Shown: positions 24,605 to 33,212, counted from the first letter of the stretch. The stretch: 38,946 nucleotides of DNA from Rikenellaceae bacterium (GCA_015059785.1 SUZS01000025.1:1-38946), one strand, 5' to 3'. Notes: generated by a model from the sequence alone, not told the origin. Program-made: numbers and translations.

Positions 24605-27358
24605 TTAGAATGATATCTGGGTGTAGACCAGTTCGCCCTCGTCTGTAATACCCTCAAGAATGGCGTTATACTCTGACGAGCGGTCGGCGGTGTAGAATGT
24701 TACAAGCGCTGTGCCGGTCTCTGTTGGGCGGATAAGTGGCTCCCAAGCAATTGTAGAGCGCAAATCCTGAACTGTTGTCATTCGTGAGTCTGGAGTCGGG
24801 TACTTAGGCTTGTAGAACTCCACAGGCTTATGGCTTCCGCGAATAAGCACACGCGCCATAGCATCTGTATCGACCATATTTACCATACCCTCGCGGCTAA
24901 CCTCCATAAGAATAGCACCCTGCTGTGCTGCCAGTCCGAGCATTGTTGCCGCCTTGCCATCTGCAAAGGATAGTCGCTCAATATACTTTGTATCGTAGTT
25001 GCCCAGTGACTCTATATCTGAGAGCTGACCGTTGATGTATACATCTGGTACATTGACATCCTGCTCTACAGATGGAACAGATTGAATAAACTGTGCATCG
25101 GTCTCGGTCTCATCCTCAGTTACAGCATCCTCATAGAACGATAGTCGCACATCGCGCGCAGCATAGTGGTTCTTTGTTGTAACCGACATACCGACAACAT
25201 CAAGCTCCTTGAATGTAGCAAGGGCGTCGTAGACAGTTGCAAAGCGCGAGAGGTCTCCATGTAGCATACTGCCCGCTGTAGCGGTGGCAAAGAAGCTGTG
25301 TGTTCGGCGACCCATAACCACAATCTCCTCAATATCTATCACGCGCTCGCCACCCTCATAGAAGTAACGCTCCTTGGCACGAGTGAGGAATGCAGATGGT
25401 ATTGGAAGGGCAGGCGAGAGGTAGAACTCGCGGATGTGCGACGAGGTTGTAACTGGGAAGTTCTCGGTCTCAATCTCTATGCGCACGGTCTTGTCGCGCC
25501 CCTTCTTGTTGAGCGCCTGCACGATATACTGCGTATCCTCCTTGCACTGTAGACCCGCAATCATAAAGTTGTTGTACTCGTTGAGCTCAAACTGCTCTAC
25601 ATACTTAGTCTTTGGATTCATCAGCACTACGCTCGGCTTTTTTGCCCTACCAAGTAGACCAAATACAGAGCCTCGGATGCGCTCAGAGTCCTCCATAGGG
25701 TAGAGGATTCTCGGATGTTCGCCCGCAAGCACCGCCTTGAGCGAATATCGGCGCCAACCTCCCGTAAGCATTACAAGGTCAAGGTTGTTAAGCGTTTGTG
25801 GCTCTGAGTCTACAAAGTACTGACCAGGGTCTTCTACCTCCCCCTTGAGGTCGGAGCTAAGGAGCATATATGATAGGATATTCTGCTCGCCAGGGTTGTG
25901 CTCAACAACGCTCTTGTCTGTCACGCTAAGCGAGAAGTTACCCGTTGCAGGCTTGCCGTCCGAGTCAGTAAATTTCAGCGAGAGCATCACGCGGTCGCGG
26001 CGGTCATACCTCTTTTTATCTGGCACAATTTCGGCCTTTGCATATCTGTTATCGCGCACATAGAAGAGTCGCTCGGCAACAATCGTCGCGCTATTACGCT
26101 CAACGACAGTTATTTGCGCTACGCCGTCAAACATATCCTTGTTTAGTAGCATAATAGGCCTTGACAGATTCTCTACCACGCTCATCACAGCACCACGCGA
26201 GTGGATAACTGCCGCATAGTTTGTTATGTCAATGCCTGCCGATGCCTGAACAAGGATTGCAAAGCCCTCCTGCTTACGCATCACACGCACACCTACGCCA
26301 TATGGCTCAACCTTTGGCAGCTCAAAACGCTTTGTAATACCCTCGTCGGATGTAAACTCGGCATAGTAACTCTGTGCAGCCTCGGCGCGCATCACAAAGC
26401 GACCCATACCGTAGTGCTCTGTAGCAAGCTCTGCCACCTGCTCGCCCTTTGAGTTGTAGAGCTTACCCTTAACGCTCTTGCTGCGACCATTGGCGCTCTG
26501 TGCGCGGAAGGCGACAACCTGCACCATACCCGCAATAAGGTTTCCACCCTCTGGGCAGAACTGCACATCGTAGTCCGATGAGAAGGATGGCAACTGAATA
26601 TATCGCTGTAGGTCGCGGCTATTGGCGCGAATGCGAATCTCCATACAGTCGTTCGTATTGTCCGACGGGCGGAAGCGGATGTTTACAACGCCCTCGGCAT
26701 TTGTGCGTATAGAGCCAGAGCGCGACTTGCCGTCAATAATTGTGCGATACTTTACCGGTGTGCTGACAATCGGCATTGAGTATTGGTCGTAGACCCTTAG
26801 TGCGGCAGTGACAACACCCTTTGAGTCTATCGTATAGTTTACAGTCGTCTGCACCGCATCGTCAATATAGTTACCTATATATATTTCGCGCGTGTAGAAG
26901 TATCCCATATCAAAGTTTGTCATCCATCGGGTATATGCGCGAAGGGTGTACCTACCCGATGTAAGGCGCGGGTTGAGGGTAAATGTGCCGACAAACTGCT
27001 TGTTCTCTGCCGCCACCTTTATGCGCTCAATAAGCACACCCTCTGGTGAGATAAGCTCGGCATAGACAAACATAGAGGATGAAATGCGGGTAAGCAGCGT
27101 TGCGTGAACAAGGTGTCCGCTGAAGAATATTGTCTCACCAGCACTGTAGTACGGCTTGTCGGTCATAATATATAGCTTCTCAAACACGCCACCGCTCTGG
27201 TAGAAGTCGGCATAGTTTTTCTCAAGCCTCTGGGCAAAGGTTAGCGTTGGGCTCATCGCCTCCTCTGGAAGAGGGTTGCCCTTTGCTTTTTTTTGTGCCA
27301 CAAGAGTAGGACAGCAAAATATTATAATTAGTAATAAAAGACCAAGCCGTTTCATCAA
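24605..27358 (-). CDS. Large exported MG2/TonB-plug-like protein (alpha-2-macroglobulin-like fold)
   Basis: 917 aa with signal peptide (MMKRLGLLLLIIIFCCPTLVAQ; the second Met could be the start). KLYIMTDKPYYSAGETIFFSGHLV and TFTLNPRLTSGRYTLRAYTRW are typical of the MG2 (macroglobulin) domain. More immunoglobulin-like segments follow to about residue 620. The part about 700-830 (IEEIVVMGRR ... VPDVYINGQLSDIESLGNYDTKYIERLSF) resembles the plug domain of TonB-dependent receptors, but no C-terminal barrel follows. Bacteroidetes carry many such MG2-plus-plug envelope proteins of unknown role. It lacks the thioester motif of true alpha-2-macroglobulins as far as can be seen. Monocistronic, divergent from the esterase gene. 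Confidence 0.75.
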   Translation of the reverse strand: MMKRLGLLLLIIIFCCPTLVAQKKAKGNPLPEEAMSPTLTFAQRLEKNYADFYQSGGVFEKLYIMTDKPYYSAGETIFFSGHLVHATLLTRISSSMFVYAELISPEGVLIERIKVAAENKQFVGTFTLNPRLTSGRYTLRAYTRWMTNFDMGYFYTREIYIGNYIDDAVQTTVNYTIDSKGVVTAALRVYDQYSMPIVSTPVKYRTIIDGKSRSGSIRTNAEGVVNIRFRPSDNTNDCMEIRIRANSRDLQRYIQLPSFSSDYDVQFCPEGGNLIAGMVQVVAFRAQSANGRSKSVKGKLYNSKGEQVAELATEHYGMGRFVMRAEAAQSYYAEFTSDEGITKRFELPKVEPYGVGVRVMRKQEGFAILVQASAGIDITNYAAVIHSRGAVMSVVENLSRPIMLLNKDMFDGVAQITVVERNSATIVAERLFYVRDNRYAKAEIVPDKKRYDRRDRVMLSLKFTDSDGKPATGNFSLSVTDKSVVEHNPGEQNILSYMLLSSDLKGEVEDPGQYFVDSEPQTLNNLDLVMLTGGWRRYSLKAVLAGEHPRILYPMEDSERIRGSVFGLLGRAKKPSVVLMNPKTKYVEQFELNEYNNFMIAGLQCKEDTQYIVQALNKKGRDKTVRIEIETENFPVTTSSHIREFYLSPALPIPSAFLTRAKERYFYEGGERVIDIEEIVVMGRRTHSFFATATAGSMLHGDLSRFATVYDALATFKELDVVGMSVTTKNHYAARDVRLSFYEDAVTEDETETDAQFIQSVPSVEQDVNVPDVYINGQLSDIESLGNYDTKYIERLSFADGKAATMLGLAAQQGAILMEVSREGMVNMVDTDAMARVLIRGSHKPVEFYKPKYPTPDSRMTTVQDLRSTIAWEPLIRPTETGTALVTFYTADRSSEYNAILEGITDEGELVYTQISF

Positions 27359-27382
27359 TTCTATATTTTATGTAATTTTTAT

Positions 27383-27390
27383 CAAAGATA
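27383..27390 (-). promoter_or_regulatory. -7 box for MG2/plug protein
   Basis: Minus-strand TATCTTTG, 24 nt from the ATG, with TTTG about 21 nt further upstream. It lies back-to-back with the esterase promoter. Confidence 0.55.
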
Positions 27391-27403
27391 TAGAAAAAAT
27401 CGC

Positions 27404-27411
27404 TATATTTG
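27404..27411 (+). promoter_or_regulatory. -7 box for sialate O-acetylesterase-like gene
   Basis: TATATTTG, 30 nt upstream of the ATG. Confidence 0.55.
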
Positions 27412-27441
27412 CAAAAATATACAACCTAAAAATATCATTCT

Positions 27442-29379
27442 ATGAAAAAAATCACTCGTATTTTAGCGATTACAGTATCTATTCTCTGTCTCGCTTTTAA
27501 TCTCTCTGCGCAGGAGACCTCACTTCCGCAGTCTCTTGAGATTCCGTCAGCTATTGGCGATAATATGGTGCTTCAGCAGAATAGCACCGTAAATATCTGG
27601 GGTTATGCAAAGCCAAAGGCAAAGGTTTCGGTTGCTTGCGACTGGATTGCAGGCAAGCCAGTATCGGTTAAGGCTGATGCCGAGGGTGTATGGATTGTCC
27701 CTGTAGCAGTTCCTGCAGCAAGCTTTGACCCACATACCGTGACTATTAAGTGCGGCAAGCAGGTTGTTACTCTAAAGAATATCCTCTTTGGTGAGGTATG
27801 GCTCTGCGCTGGTCAGAGTAATATGGAGTGGCCTGTAAGCAAGACCCTTGATATGAAGAAGGATCTTGAGGGTGAGATGAATACAAATCTCCGTCTTCTC
27901 TGCACTGGTCGCATTGAGGCAGCTACACCACAGCGCGACATCCCAGTTCAGGAGGGTAAGAATACTAAGTGGGCTGTTTGCAATCCAAAGGACCTTGCAG
28001 AGTTCTCAGCAGTTGGTTACGGCTTTGGTAAGGAGCTTCAGCAGACACTGGGTGTGCCAGTAGGTCTTGTAGACGCATCTTATGGCGGTACATACATTGA
28101 GGGTTGGATGAAGAAGGAGGTTATCGACGCTGACCCTAAGATTGCAAAGGATTGCACAAAGATTAAGCATAAGAAGTGGGCTGGCAAGGAGTCTCAGCTC
28201 TACAATGCAAACATCTATCCTATTCGCCACAACTCATTCGCAGGTGTTATCTGGTATCAGGGTTGCGCAAATGTGTCATCTTCTCCACGCGGCTATGCAC
28301 ACGCTCTTGAGGTGCTTGTAAACTCTTGGAGAGAGGAGTTCCGTAACCCAACAATGCCATTCTATATCGTACAGCTCGTGCCTCACACTTATAGTGGCAT
28401 TAAGGGCGCACAGCTGCGTGAGTCTCAGGAGAAGGCTGCAAAGCGCATTGAGCACTGCGAGGTTGTCGGTACTATGGACCAGCTTGATATCCCTGGCGAT
28501 ATCCACCCACGCTATAAGGCAGATGTTGCACACCGCCTTGCACAGACCGCTCTGGGTGAGCACTACGGCAAGAGCGTAGGCGTATACCGCAACCCTGCTT
28601 ATAAGAGCATCAGCGTTGAGGGTAACTCTATCCGCATCACATTCAACAATGTCCCTTCAACTCTTGTTGCTGAGGGTCGTATTAACGGTTTCCAGATTGG
28701 CGTTGCCGATCCAAAGAATGAGAAGAAGCTTGTATTCTGCCTTGCTGATGCAGTTATTGATGGCAAGCAGATTGTTGTCTCTGCTCCTGGAGTAACTGCT
28801 CCAAAGGCCGTTCGCTACTGCTTTAATGAGGATGTAGGTAATGTATTCTCTGCCGAGGGTCTTCCACTGCTTCCTTTCCGCTCTGATAAGAACAACGCAT
28901 CGCTCTCTGCTACTCCATATGTAGAGCCTGCATCAGAGATTGCTGTAACTGTAGAGGCAAAGAAGGGCTACTACACAATGAGCGAGTTTACCGAGGGCGC
29001 ACATATGTGGCCAAACCTCAAGCAGAAGCTTTCAGAGGTATATCCACGCGAGTTTGAGGGCTTCAAGATGCTTACAGCTGCAAGCCTTAAGAAGCATAAG
29101 ACCGCTGGTGGTAAGATTACTGCCTCTGCTGCTGGTAGAATCTACTGCATCGCTCGTAATACTGCCGATATCCGCAAGTACCACGACAAGCACGGCTGGA
29201 AACTTATTATCCCTGCAGAGGTTCGCGCCGTGAAACCAGATGGTAAGAAGATTGGTGCGCAGTATGTCTGCTACCGCAATGTTGAGGCTGGCGAGACTGT
29301 CGCTCTTCCACGCGTTAAGGACCACTACTCACTCTTTGTTCTGGCAAAGGATATTACACTTGTTGAGGTTGAGAAATAG
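27442..29379 (+). CDS. Sialate O-acetylesterase-like SGNH hydrolase, secreted
   Basis: 645 aa with signal peptide (MKKITRILAITVSILCLAFNLSAQ). SGNH/GDSL-type esterase of the sialate O-acetylesterase family, removing O-acetyl groups from host or plant glycans. Nucleophile S126 in AGQSNMEWP (123-131). Further motifs are DASYGGTYIEGW, GVIWYQGCAN and the catalytic D353/H355 in GDIHPRYKADVAHRL. An N-terminal beta domain (IGDNMVLQQNSTVNIWG) is usual. The C-terminal part (about 490-645: YVEPASEIAVTVEAKKGYYTMSEF ... LFVLAKDITLVEVEK) lies beyond the normal catalytic module and is not recognised. No PUL genes (susC/D) adjoin. Confidence 0.85.
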   Translation: MKKITRILAITVSILCLAFNLSAQETSLPQSLEIPSAIGDNMVLQQNSTVNIWGYAKPKAKVSVACDWIAGKPVSVKADAEGVWIVPVAVPAASFDPHTVTIKCGKQVVTLKNILFGEVWLCAGQSNMEWPVSKTLDMKKDLEGEMNTNLRLLCTGRIEAATPQRDIPVQEGKNTKWAVCNPKDLAEFSAVGYGFGKELQQTLGVPVGLVDASYGGTYIEGWMKKEVIDADPKIAKDCTKIKHKKWAGKESQLYNANIYPIRHNSFAGVIWYQGCANVSSSPRGYAHALEVLVNSWREEFRNPTMPFYIVQLVPHTYSGIKGAQLRESQEKAAKRIEHCEVVGTMDQLDIPGDIHPRYKADVAHRLAQTALGEHYGKSVGVYRNPAYKSISVEGNSIRITFNNVPSTLVAEGRINGFQIGVADPKNEKKLVFCLADAVIDGKQIVVSAPGVTAPKAVRYCFNEDVGNVFSAEGLPLLPFRSDKNNASLSATPYVEPASEIAVTVEAKKGYYTMSEFTEGAHMWPNLKQKLSEVYPREFEGFKMLTAASLKKHKTAGGKITASAAGRIYCIARNTADIRKYHDKHGWKLIIPAEVRAVKPDGKKIGAQYVCYRNVEAGETVALPRVKDHYSLFVLAKDITLVEVEK

Positions 29380-29391
29380 TAATGGCTGAAT

Positions 29392-29644
29392 AAAAAGTCT
29401 ATTTTGTCGTTAACCCCTCTGCGAGGGCTTTTCCTCCTTGCAGCTCGGTAAAGTGAGTAAACTCACTCTACTCTCGCTCTGCAGCGTCGGTTAACCTCGC
29501 CCTCAAAATCCTCACATACGCTTTAGTATGCTGCGGTTTTTCGGGCCTCGTAACGCCGCGATTAAGTGAGAGCAGAGGCTGCTTGCAGACTATGCCGAGC
29601 GTGAGCGGTGAAAAGGAACTTAAGCCTAAAAATAGAATCTTTTT
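29392..29644. repeat. About 250-nt imperfect palindromic intergenic element
   Basis: Ends AAAAAGTCTATTTT (29392-29405) and AAAATAGAATCTTTTT (29629-29644) are complementary with small gaps. An internal near-perfect palindrome (GTAAAGTGAGT/ACTCACTCTAC, 29448-29471) and several GC-rich arms lie between. No reading frame is convincing. It begins 12 nt after the esterase stop, and the start ATTTTGTCGT matches the start of the hairpin after pdxB (5393). Confidence 0.5.
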
Positions 29645-29645
29645 A

Positions 29646-29674
29646 TTCAACCATTTGAAGTAAGAGAGTCTGTC
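29646..29674 (+). repeat. 29-bp direct repeat, left copy
   Basis: Identical over 29 bases to 31808-31836 (begins TTCAACCATTTGAAGTAAGA). The pair brackets the BspA-like gene and its 3' non-coding region (29675-31807). Confidence 0.8.
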
Positions 29675-29696
29675 AGCATTGGCAGACTCTTTTTTT
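29665..29696 (+). terminator. Terminator upstream of BspA-like gene
   Basis: AGAGTCTGTC pairs with GGCAGACTCT (one G-T pair) around AGCATT, followed by a seven-T run. It partly overlaps the left 29-bp repeat and probably ends transcripts from the esterase side. Confidence 0.75.
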
Positions 29697-29727
29697 GCTT
29701 AATATCGGAACTATGTAGATTTTTTGC

Positions 29728-29735
29728 TATATTTG
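29728..29735 (+). promoter_or_regulatory. -7 box for BspA-like gene
   Basis: TATATTTG, 35 nt upstream of the ATG. A CTATGTAG octamer sits just upstream (29711-29718), also present in the 20-bp repeats at 31969 and 34634. Confidence 0.5.
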
Positions 29736-29770
29736 TAATCACAATCAATTCAAACCTAAAATAATCTATT

Positions 29771-31621
29771 ATGGCACTGATGTTTGAATATAATAAGGAG
29801 ACAAGAACGGCTGAAGTCTGCGGTGTGGGGGATGAGTTCTGCGAGCAGATTGTAATCCCATCTACCGTTGAGTACTATGGAAAAAAGTACGATGTCGTTG
29901 CTATCAAAGAACTCGCGTTCTGCGGATGCTTAAAGTTTAAAAGCGTAACTATTCCTAATAGCGTTACTGTGATCGGAGAGTCTGCATTCTATGGTTGCAG
30001 CAGCCTAACAAGTATAACTATTCCTGATAGCGTCACTGAGATTGAACACTATGCATTCTATGGTTGCAGTAGCCTGACAAGTATAACTATTCCTGATAGC
30101 GTCACTGTGATTGAGCGCCATGCATTCTATGGTTGCAGTAGTCTAACAAGTATAACTATTCCTGATAGCGTCACTGTGATCGGATGGTCTGCATTCTCTG
30201 GTTGCTGTAGCCTAACGAGCGTAACTATTCCTAAAAGCGTTATAGCGATTGGAAGTGAGGCATTCGAAGGTTGCAGCAGTCTAACAAGTATAACTATCCC
30301 TAATAGCGTCACTGGGATCGGATGGGCTGCATTCTCTGGTTGCCGTAGCTTGAGAGAATTCAAGGGTGAATTTTCGGCAGATAATGGCCGTTGCCTTATT
30401 AAAGATGGTGTGCTTATTGCCTATGCCAACGCATCTGGTGAGGTATATGCTATCCCTAATGGTGTTACTAAAATAGGAGAGCATGCATTCTATGGTTGCA
30501 GCAGTCTGACAAGTATAACTATTCCTGATAGCGTCACTGAGATTGAGCGCGATGCATTCTATGGTTGCAGCAGTCTAACGAGCGTAACTATTCCTAATAG
30601 CGTTACAGAGATTGGAGGCTGGGCATTCCACGGTTGTAGCAGCCTAACAAGTATAACTATTCCTGATAGCGTTACAGAGATTGGAGGCTGGGCATTCCAC
30701 GGTTGTAGCAACCTCAAAGAATTCAAGGGTAAATTTGCGGCAGATAATGGTCGTTGCCTTATTAAAGATGGTGAGTTAATCGCCTATGCCAGCGCATCTG
30801 GTGAGGTATATGCTATCCCTAAAAGCGTTACAGCGATTAGAAGTGAGGCATTCAGAGGTTGCAGCAGTCTGACAAGTATAACTATTCCTAATAGCGTTAC
30901 TGAGATTGAAGGCTGTGCATTCTGTGGTTGCAGCAGTCTGACAAGTATAACTATTCCTGATAGCATCACTATGATTAGAGGTGGTATATTCTCTGGTTGC
31001 AGCAGCCTGACAAGTATAACTATCCCTAATAGCATCACTGTGATCGGATGCAGTGCATTCGAAGGTTGTAGTCGCCTGACAAATGTGACTATCCCTAATG
31101 GTGTTACTGAGATTGGAGACTCTGCATTCAAAGGTTGCAGCAGCCTAACAAGCATAACTATTCCTGATAGCATCACTGTGATTAGAAGTGATATATTCAA
31201 AGGTTGCAGTAGCCTAACAAGTATAACTATTCCTGATAGCGTCACTGAGATTGAGCGCTATGCATTCAAAAGTTGCAGTAGCCTGACAAGTATAACTATT
31301 CCTGATAGTGTGACTTCGATTGGAGACTGGGCATTCAATAATTGCAAAAGCCTAACAAGTATAACAATTCCTGATAGCGTCACTGTGATCGGATGGTCTG
31401 CATTCTCTGGTTGCCGTAGCCTGACGAGCGTAACTATTCCTAATAGCGTTACAAAGATTGGACAATTTGCTTTTAAATTGTGCGACAAACTGAAAAATGT
31501 GGATATTTGTAATGAAAAAGGATGCGTAGATATTGGCTATAATGCATTTGGGTTCGATGTTAAGGTAACCTATCTTGGTAAGGCTGCTCAACCAAAGAAA
31601 AAAGACTTCTTTGTTTGGTAA
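29771..31621 (+). CDS. BspA-like leucine-rich repeat protein without signal peptide
   Basis: 616 aa made almost entirely of about 21 LRR_5 (BspA/TpLRR) repeats of 23 residues with the pattern AFxGCSSLTSITIPDSVTxIG. Two islands interrupt the repeats (residues about 195-230 and 314-350), each EFKGxFxADNGRCLIKDGxLIAYAxASGEVYAIP, clearly duplicates of each other. BspA proteins are usually exported and bind host or extracellular ligands, but here the N-terminus (MALMFEYNKETRTAEVCGVG) is hydrophilic with no signal peptide, and no C-terminal sorting domain or anchor is visible (ends KKKDFFVW). It may be cytosolic, or exported by another route. Underlying DNA is a 69-bp repeat array prone to recombination. 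Confidence 0.9.
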   Translation: MALMFEYNKETRTAEVCGVGDEFCEQIVIPSTVEYYGKKYDVVAIKELAFCGCLKFKSVTIPNSVTVIGESAFYGCSSLTSITIPDSVTEIEHYAFYGCSSLTSITIPDSVTVIERHAFYGCSSLTSITIPDSVTVIGWSAFSGCCSLTSVTIPKSVIAIGSEAFEGCSSLTSITIPNSVTGIGWAAFSGCRSLREFKGEFSADNGRCLIKDGVLIAYANASGEVYAIPNGVTKIGEHAFYGCSSLTSITIPDSVTEIERDAFYGCSSLTSVTIPNSVTEIGGWAFHGCSSLTSITIPDSVTEIGGWAFHGCSNLKEFKGKFAADNGRCLIKDGELIAYASASGEVYAIPKSVTAIRSEAFRGCSSLTSITIPNSVTEIEGCAFCGCSSLTSITIPDSITMIRGGIFSGCSSLTSITIPNSITVIGCSAFEGCSRLTNVTIPNGVTEIGDSAFKGCSSLTSITIPDSITVIRSDIFKGCSSLTSITIPDSVTEIERYAFKSCSSLTSITIPDSVTSIGDWAFNNCKSLTSITIPDSVTVIGWSAFSGCRSLTSVTIPNSVTKIGQFAFKLCDKLKNVDICNEKGCVDIGYNAFGFDVKVTYLGKAAQPKKKDFFVW

Positions 31622-31649
31622 GAAGTAGTTCCAGACTCTGATGTAATTA

Positions 31650-31682
31650 ATGGCGTGTGCAGTGCATACGCCATATTTTTTT
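31650..31682 (+). terminator. Terminator of BspA-like gene
   Basis: ATGGCGTGTGC (31650-31660) pairs with GCATACGCCAT (31664-31674) with one G-T pair, followed by T-run. The stem resembles the terminator of the Sel1 gene (34487-34526). Confidence 0.8.
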
Positions 31683-31807
31683 GTTGTGCGATATTTTGCA
31701 GATAGAGTGAAAAAAATCGGGTTTGGAGATTCTCTTTTTTGAGAAATTTCTATTATCTATCGCCAGTAACTTGGTCGTTTTAGAAGAAAAAAGAGCTAGC
31801 TATCTTT

Positions 31808-31836
31808 TTCAACCATTTGAAGTAAGAGAGTCTGTC
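31808..31836 (+). repeat. 29-bp direct repeat, right copy
   Basis: Exact match to 29646-29674. After it the sequence differs, though TCTGTC ... GACAGA can still pair as a degraded terminator (about 31831-31870). The region 31683-32086 has no gene: it is AT-rich with hairpins only. Confidence 0.8.
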
Positions 31837-31968
31837 TAAGCGTTAGGCCCTCTTCCAGTATCGGACAGAGTTTATTTTGAAAAGTGTTTGATTTGCAGTG
31901 TTTTAAGCAATTGCATTAAGAATAGACTTTTAACTTATAAATCATAAAAGCATTGATTCTACTTTACA

Positions 31969-31988
31969 TTATGTAGTCTTCTATGTAG
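31969..31988 (+). repeat. 20-bp direct repeat, left copy
   Basis: TTATGTAGTCTTCTATGTAG, exactly repeated at 34634-34653. The two copies bracket the DUF6140-like/DUF697-like/Sel1 cassette. Each copy itself contains TATGTAG twice. Confidence 0.85.
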
Positions 31989-32023
31989 TCTAAATTAAGT
32001 GTAAATAACCGCACCTTTTATTT

Positions 32024-32056
32024 AATCACCTTTCGTACTGCGAGAGGTGATTTTTC
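32024..32056 (+). terminator. Strong terminator without an obvious upstream gene
   Basis: AATCACCTTTCG (32024-32035) pairs with CGAGAGGTGATT (32041-32052), one G-T pair, followed by TTTTT. No plus-strand gene lies between it and the BspA terminator, so it may end an unseen small RNA, or insulate the cassette. Confidence 0.75.
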
Positions 32057-32087
32057 TATTTTATTCGAACAAGACCTCGCAAGAGTG

Positions 32088-32117
32088 TTGTCATTTGCGA
32101 AATTTTTACTAATTTTG
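32088..32117 (+). promoter_or_regulatory. Promoter of cassette or leader RNA
   Basis: TTG (32088-32090), 19-nt spacer, TAATTTTG (32110-32117). About 310 nt of leader would precede the first clear gene of the cassette. Confidence 0.65.
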
Positions 32118-32123
32118 TGGTGT

Positions 32124-32376
32124 CGTGGGGTTATGCCCTCGGCATTACATGTTTGATGAAAGTGTTTTCGCTTTTATCCTTGATAAGAAATCTGACAGTT
32201 TCAAACAAAGACGAGGATACGACAACACTCATTTCTTGTATAGTTATGTGGCTATACGCATTCTGCGTATCTATCCCATACTATCCAAGTGTGGGGTCTT
32301 GTAATCGTTTATTCGTCTTGGGTTTTGTCAGAACCTCTTATCAGGTAAACGGAAGTCAGCTCCACACTTTCTGTTT
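32124..32376 (+). ncRNA. Candidate structured leader or small RNA before the cassette
   Basis: Starts near a good promoter. It contains ATACGCA-TTC-TGCGTAT (32254-32270) and a long-range stem AAGTGTGG (32287-32294) with CCACACTT (32362-32369), immediately followed by TTCTGTTTTT, which looks like an intrinsic terminator or attenuator. Either a free small RNA or a regulated leader for the downstream genes. Confidence 0.4.
32149..32304 (+). CDS. Possible 51-codon leader peptide
   Basis: Frame beginning MFDESVFAFILDKK and ending LSKCGVL, within the candidate leader region. Composition is protein-like and charged, but there is no homology I recognise and a competing 111-codon frame (32117-32452) overlaps it. 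It could be a leader peptide, a remnant or chance. Confidence 0.2.
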   Translation: MFDESVFAFILDKKSDSFKQRRGYDNTHFLYSYVAIRILRIYPILSKCGVL

Positions 32377-32429
32377 TTATACTAACCCGTTGTATAGGAG
32401 TTGTGCGACAAAAATATTTACTTGTTGGC

Positions 32430-32657
32430 ATGGTACGAACTTACATTATTAGAGTTAGGCGAAGCATTAGAGAAGTCGGACTTGTTGAGGGGATGTCAAT
32501 AGAGGTCCCTATTCGGCGTGGTATGACTCCACGCTACGGAGAGGGTTTTGAGTTGGTGCGTCGTATGTTTATGAACAAGTACGGTATTGACATAAATGCT
32601 AAATATGCTTGGGCACCAATTTGGCCGGGCTGTTTTGATATTGAAGAGATTAGATAA
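32430..32657 (+). CDS. Small DUF6140-like protein
   Basis: 75 aa from the ATG chosen at 32430; a GTG at 32403 would add nine residues (MRQKYLLVG) that do not look conserved. The layout (YIIRVRRSIREVGLVEGMSIEVP, then a gap, then MNKYGIDIN, then FDIEEI) resembles the small DUF6140 proteins of Bacteroidales, with a short beta-rich N-terminal half and a YGID motif. Function of that family is unknown to me. No signal peptide or membrane segment. First gene of a tight three-gene group. Confidence 0.6.
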   Translation: MVRTYIIRVRRSIREVGLVEGMSIEVPIRRGMTPRYGEGFELVRRMFMNKYGIDINAKYAWAPIWPGCFDIEEIR

Positions 32658-32675
32658 CCAATAAATTAGGCAACT

Positions 32676-33206
32676 ATGAATAAGAACGAAACTAAATTGA
32701 TGCAAGATGCAGTTAAATTGTGCTTGGCACTAAATAAAGGAGCAGACAAATTGCTGCCACAAGAGATTGTCGGAGTAGTAAAGACACATAGTGTTGTATC
32801 TGCTGGTGCAGGACTGATTCCGATACCCGGTGTTGATGTTGCCATAGCAGCAGGCAATATATGGACTATGTATGGTCGTATAGGCTCTAAATTGGGTATC
32901 CCATTTGGTGAAAATTTGCTGAAATCGATAGCATCGGGTGTCGCAACTAATCTTGCGACTTACGCTGCTGCATCTGTGATTCTGAAATTTATTCCGGGAT
33001 TGGGTTCTATTGCAGGTGCAGCACTGCAATACGCAATGACATTGACTTCCGGGTGGATATACTTAAAAGCATTAACTGCTCTCGCAAATAAACAAGGCGA
33101 TGTTCATGAATCTGATGTAAAAGGGGCTTTTGATGAGGTGATGAAGGATGAGTCTGCTATCAAAGATTTCTTCAATAGTGCGAAGGAAGATGCTCCTAAA
33201 AAATAG
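32676..33206 (+). CDS. Hydrophobic DUF697-like (YcjF-type) membrane-associated protein
   Basis: 176 aa. The central region carries GAGLIPIPGVDVAIAAGNIWTMYGRIGSKLGIPFGE, followed by two hydrophobic Gly/Ala-rich segments (residues about 88-110 and 112-145). The proline-glycine-valine-aspartate pattern with flanking helices resembles DUF697, a family often tied to small GTPases and membranes. N-terminal and C-terminal tails are charged (ends KEDAPKK). It starts 18 nt after the DUF6140-like gene and ends 6 nt before the Sel1-repeat gene, so the three are surely co-transcribed. EcsC-like is an alternative name. Confidence 0.65.
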   Translation: MNKNETKLMQDAVKLCLALNKGADKLLPQEIVGVVKTHSVVSAGAGLIPIPGVDVAIAAGNIWTMYGRIGSKLGIPFGENLLKSIASGVATNLATYAAASVILKFIPGLGSIAGAALQYAMTLTSGWIYLKALTALANKQGDVHESDVKGAFDEVMKDESAIKDFFNSAKEDAPKK

Positions 33207-33212
33207 TGTTTA

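Noticed and set aside
29771..31621. Repeats in the BspA-like gene as a non-coding satellite
   Set aside because: The 69-bp period keeps one open frame with a consistent LRR pattern, so the repeats are coding.
32117..32452. 111-codon open frame
   Set aside because: Overlaps the candidate leader and the better-supported downstream gene in another frame; contains no recognisable domain.
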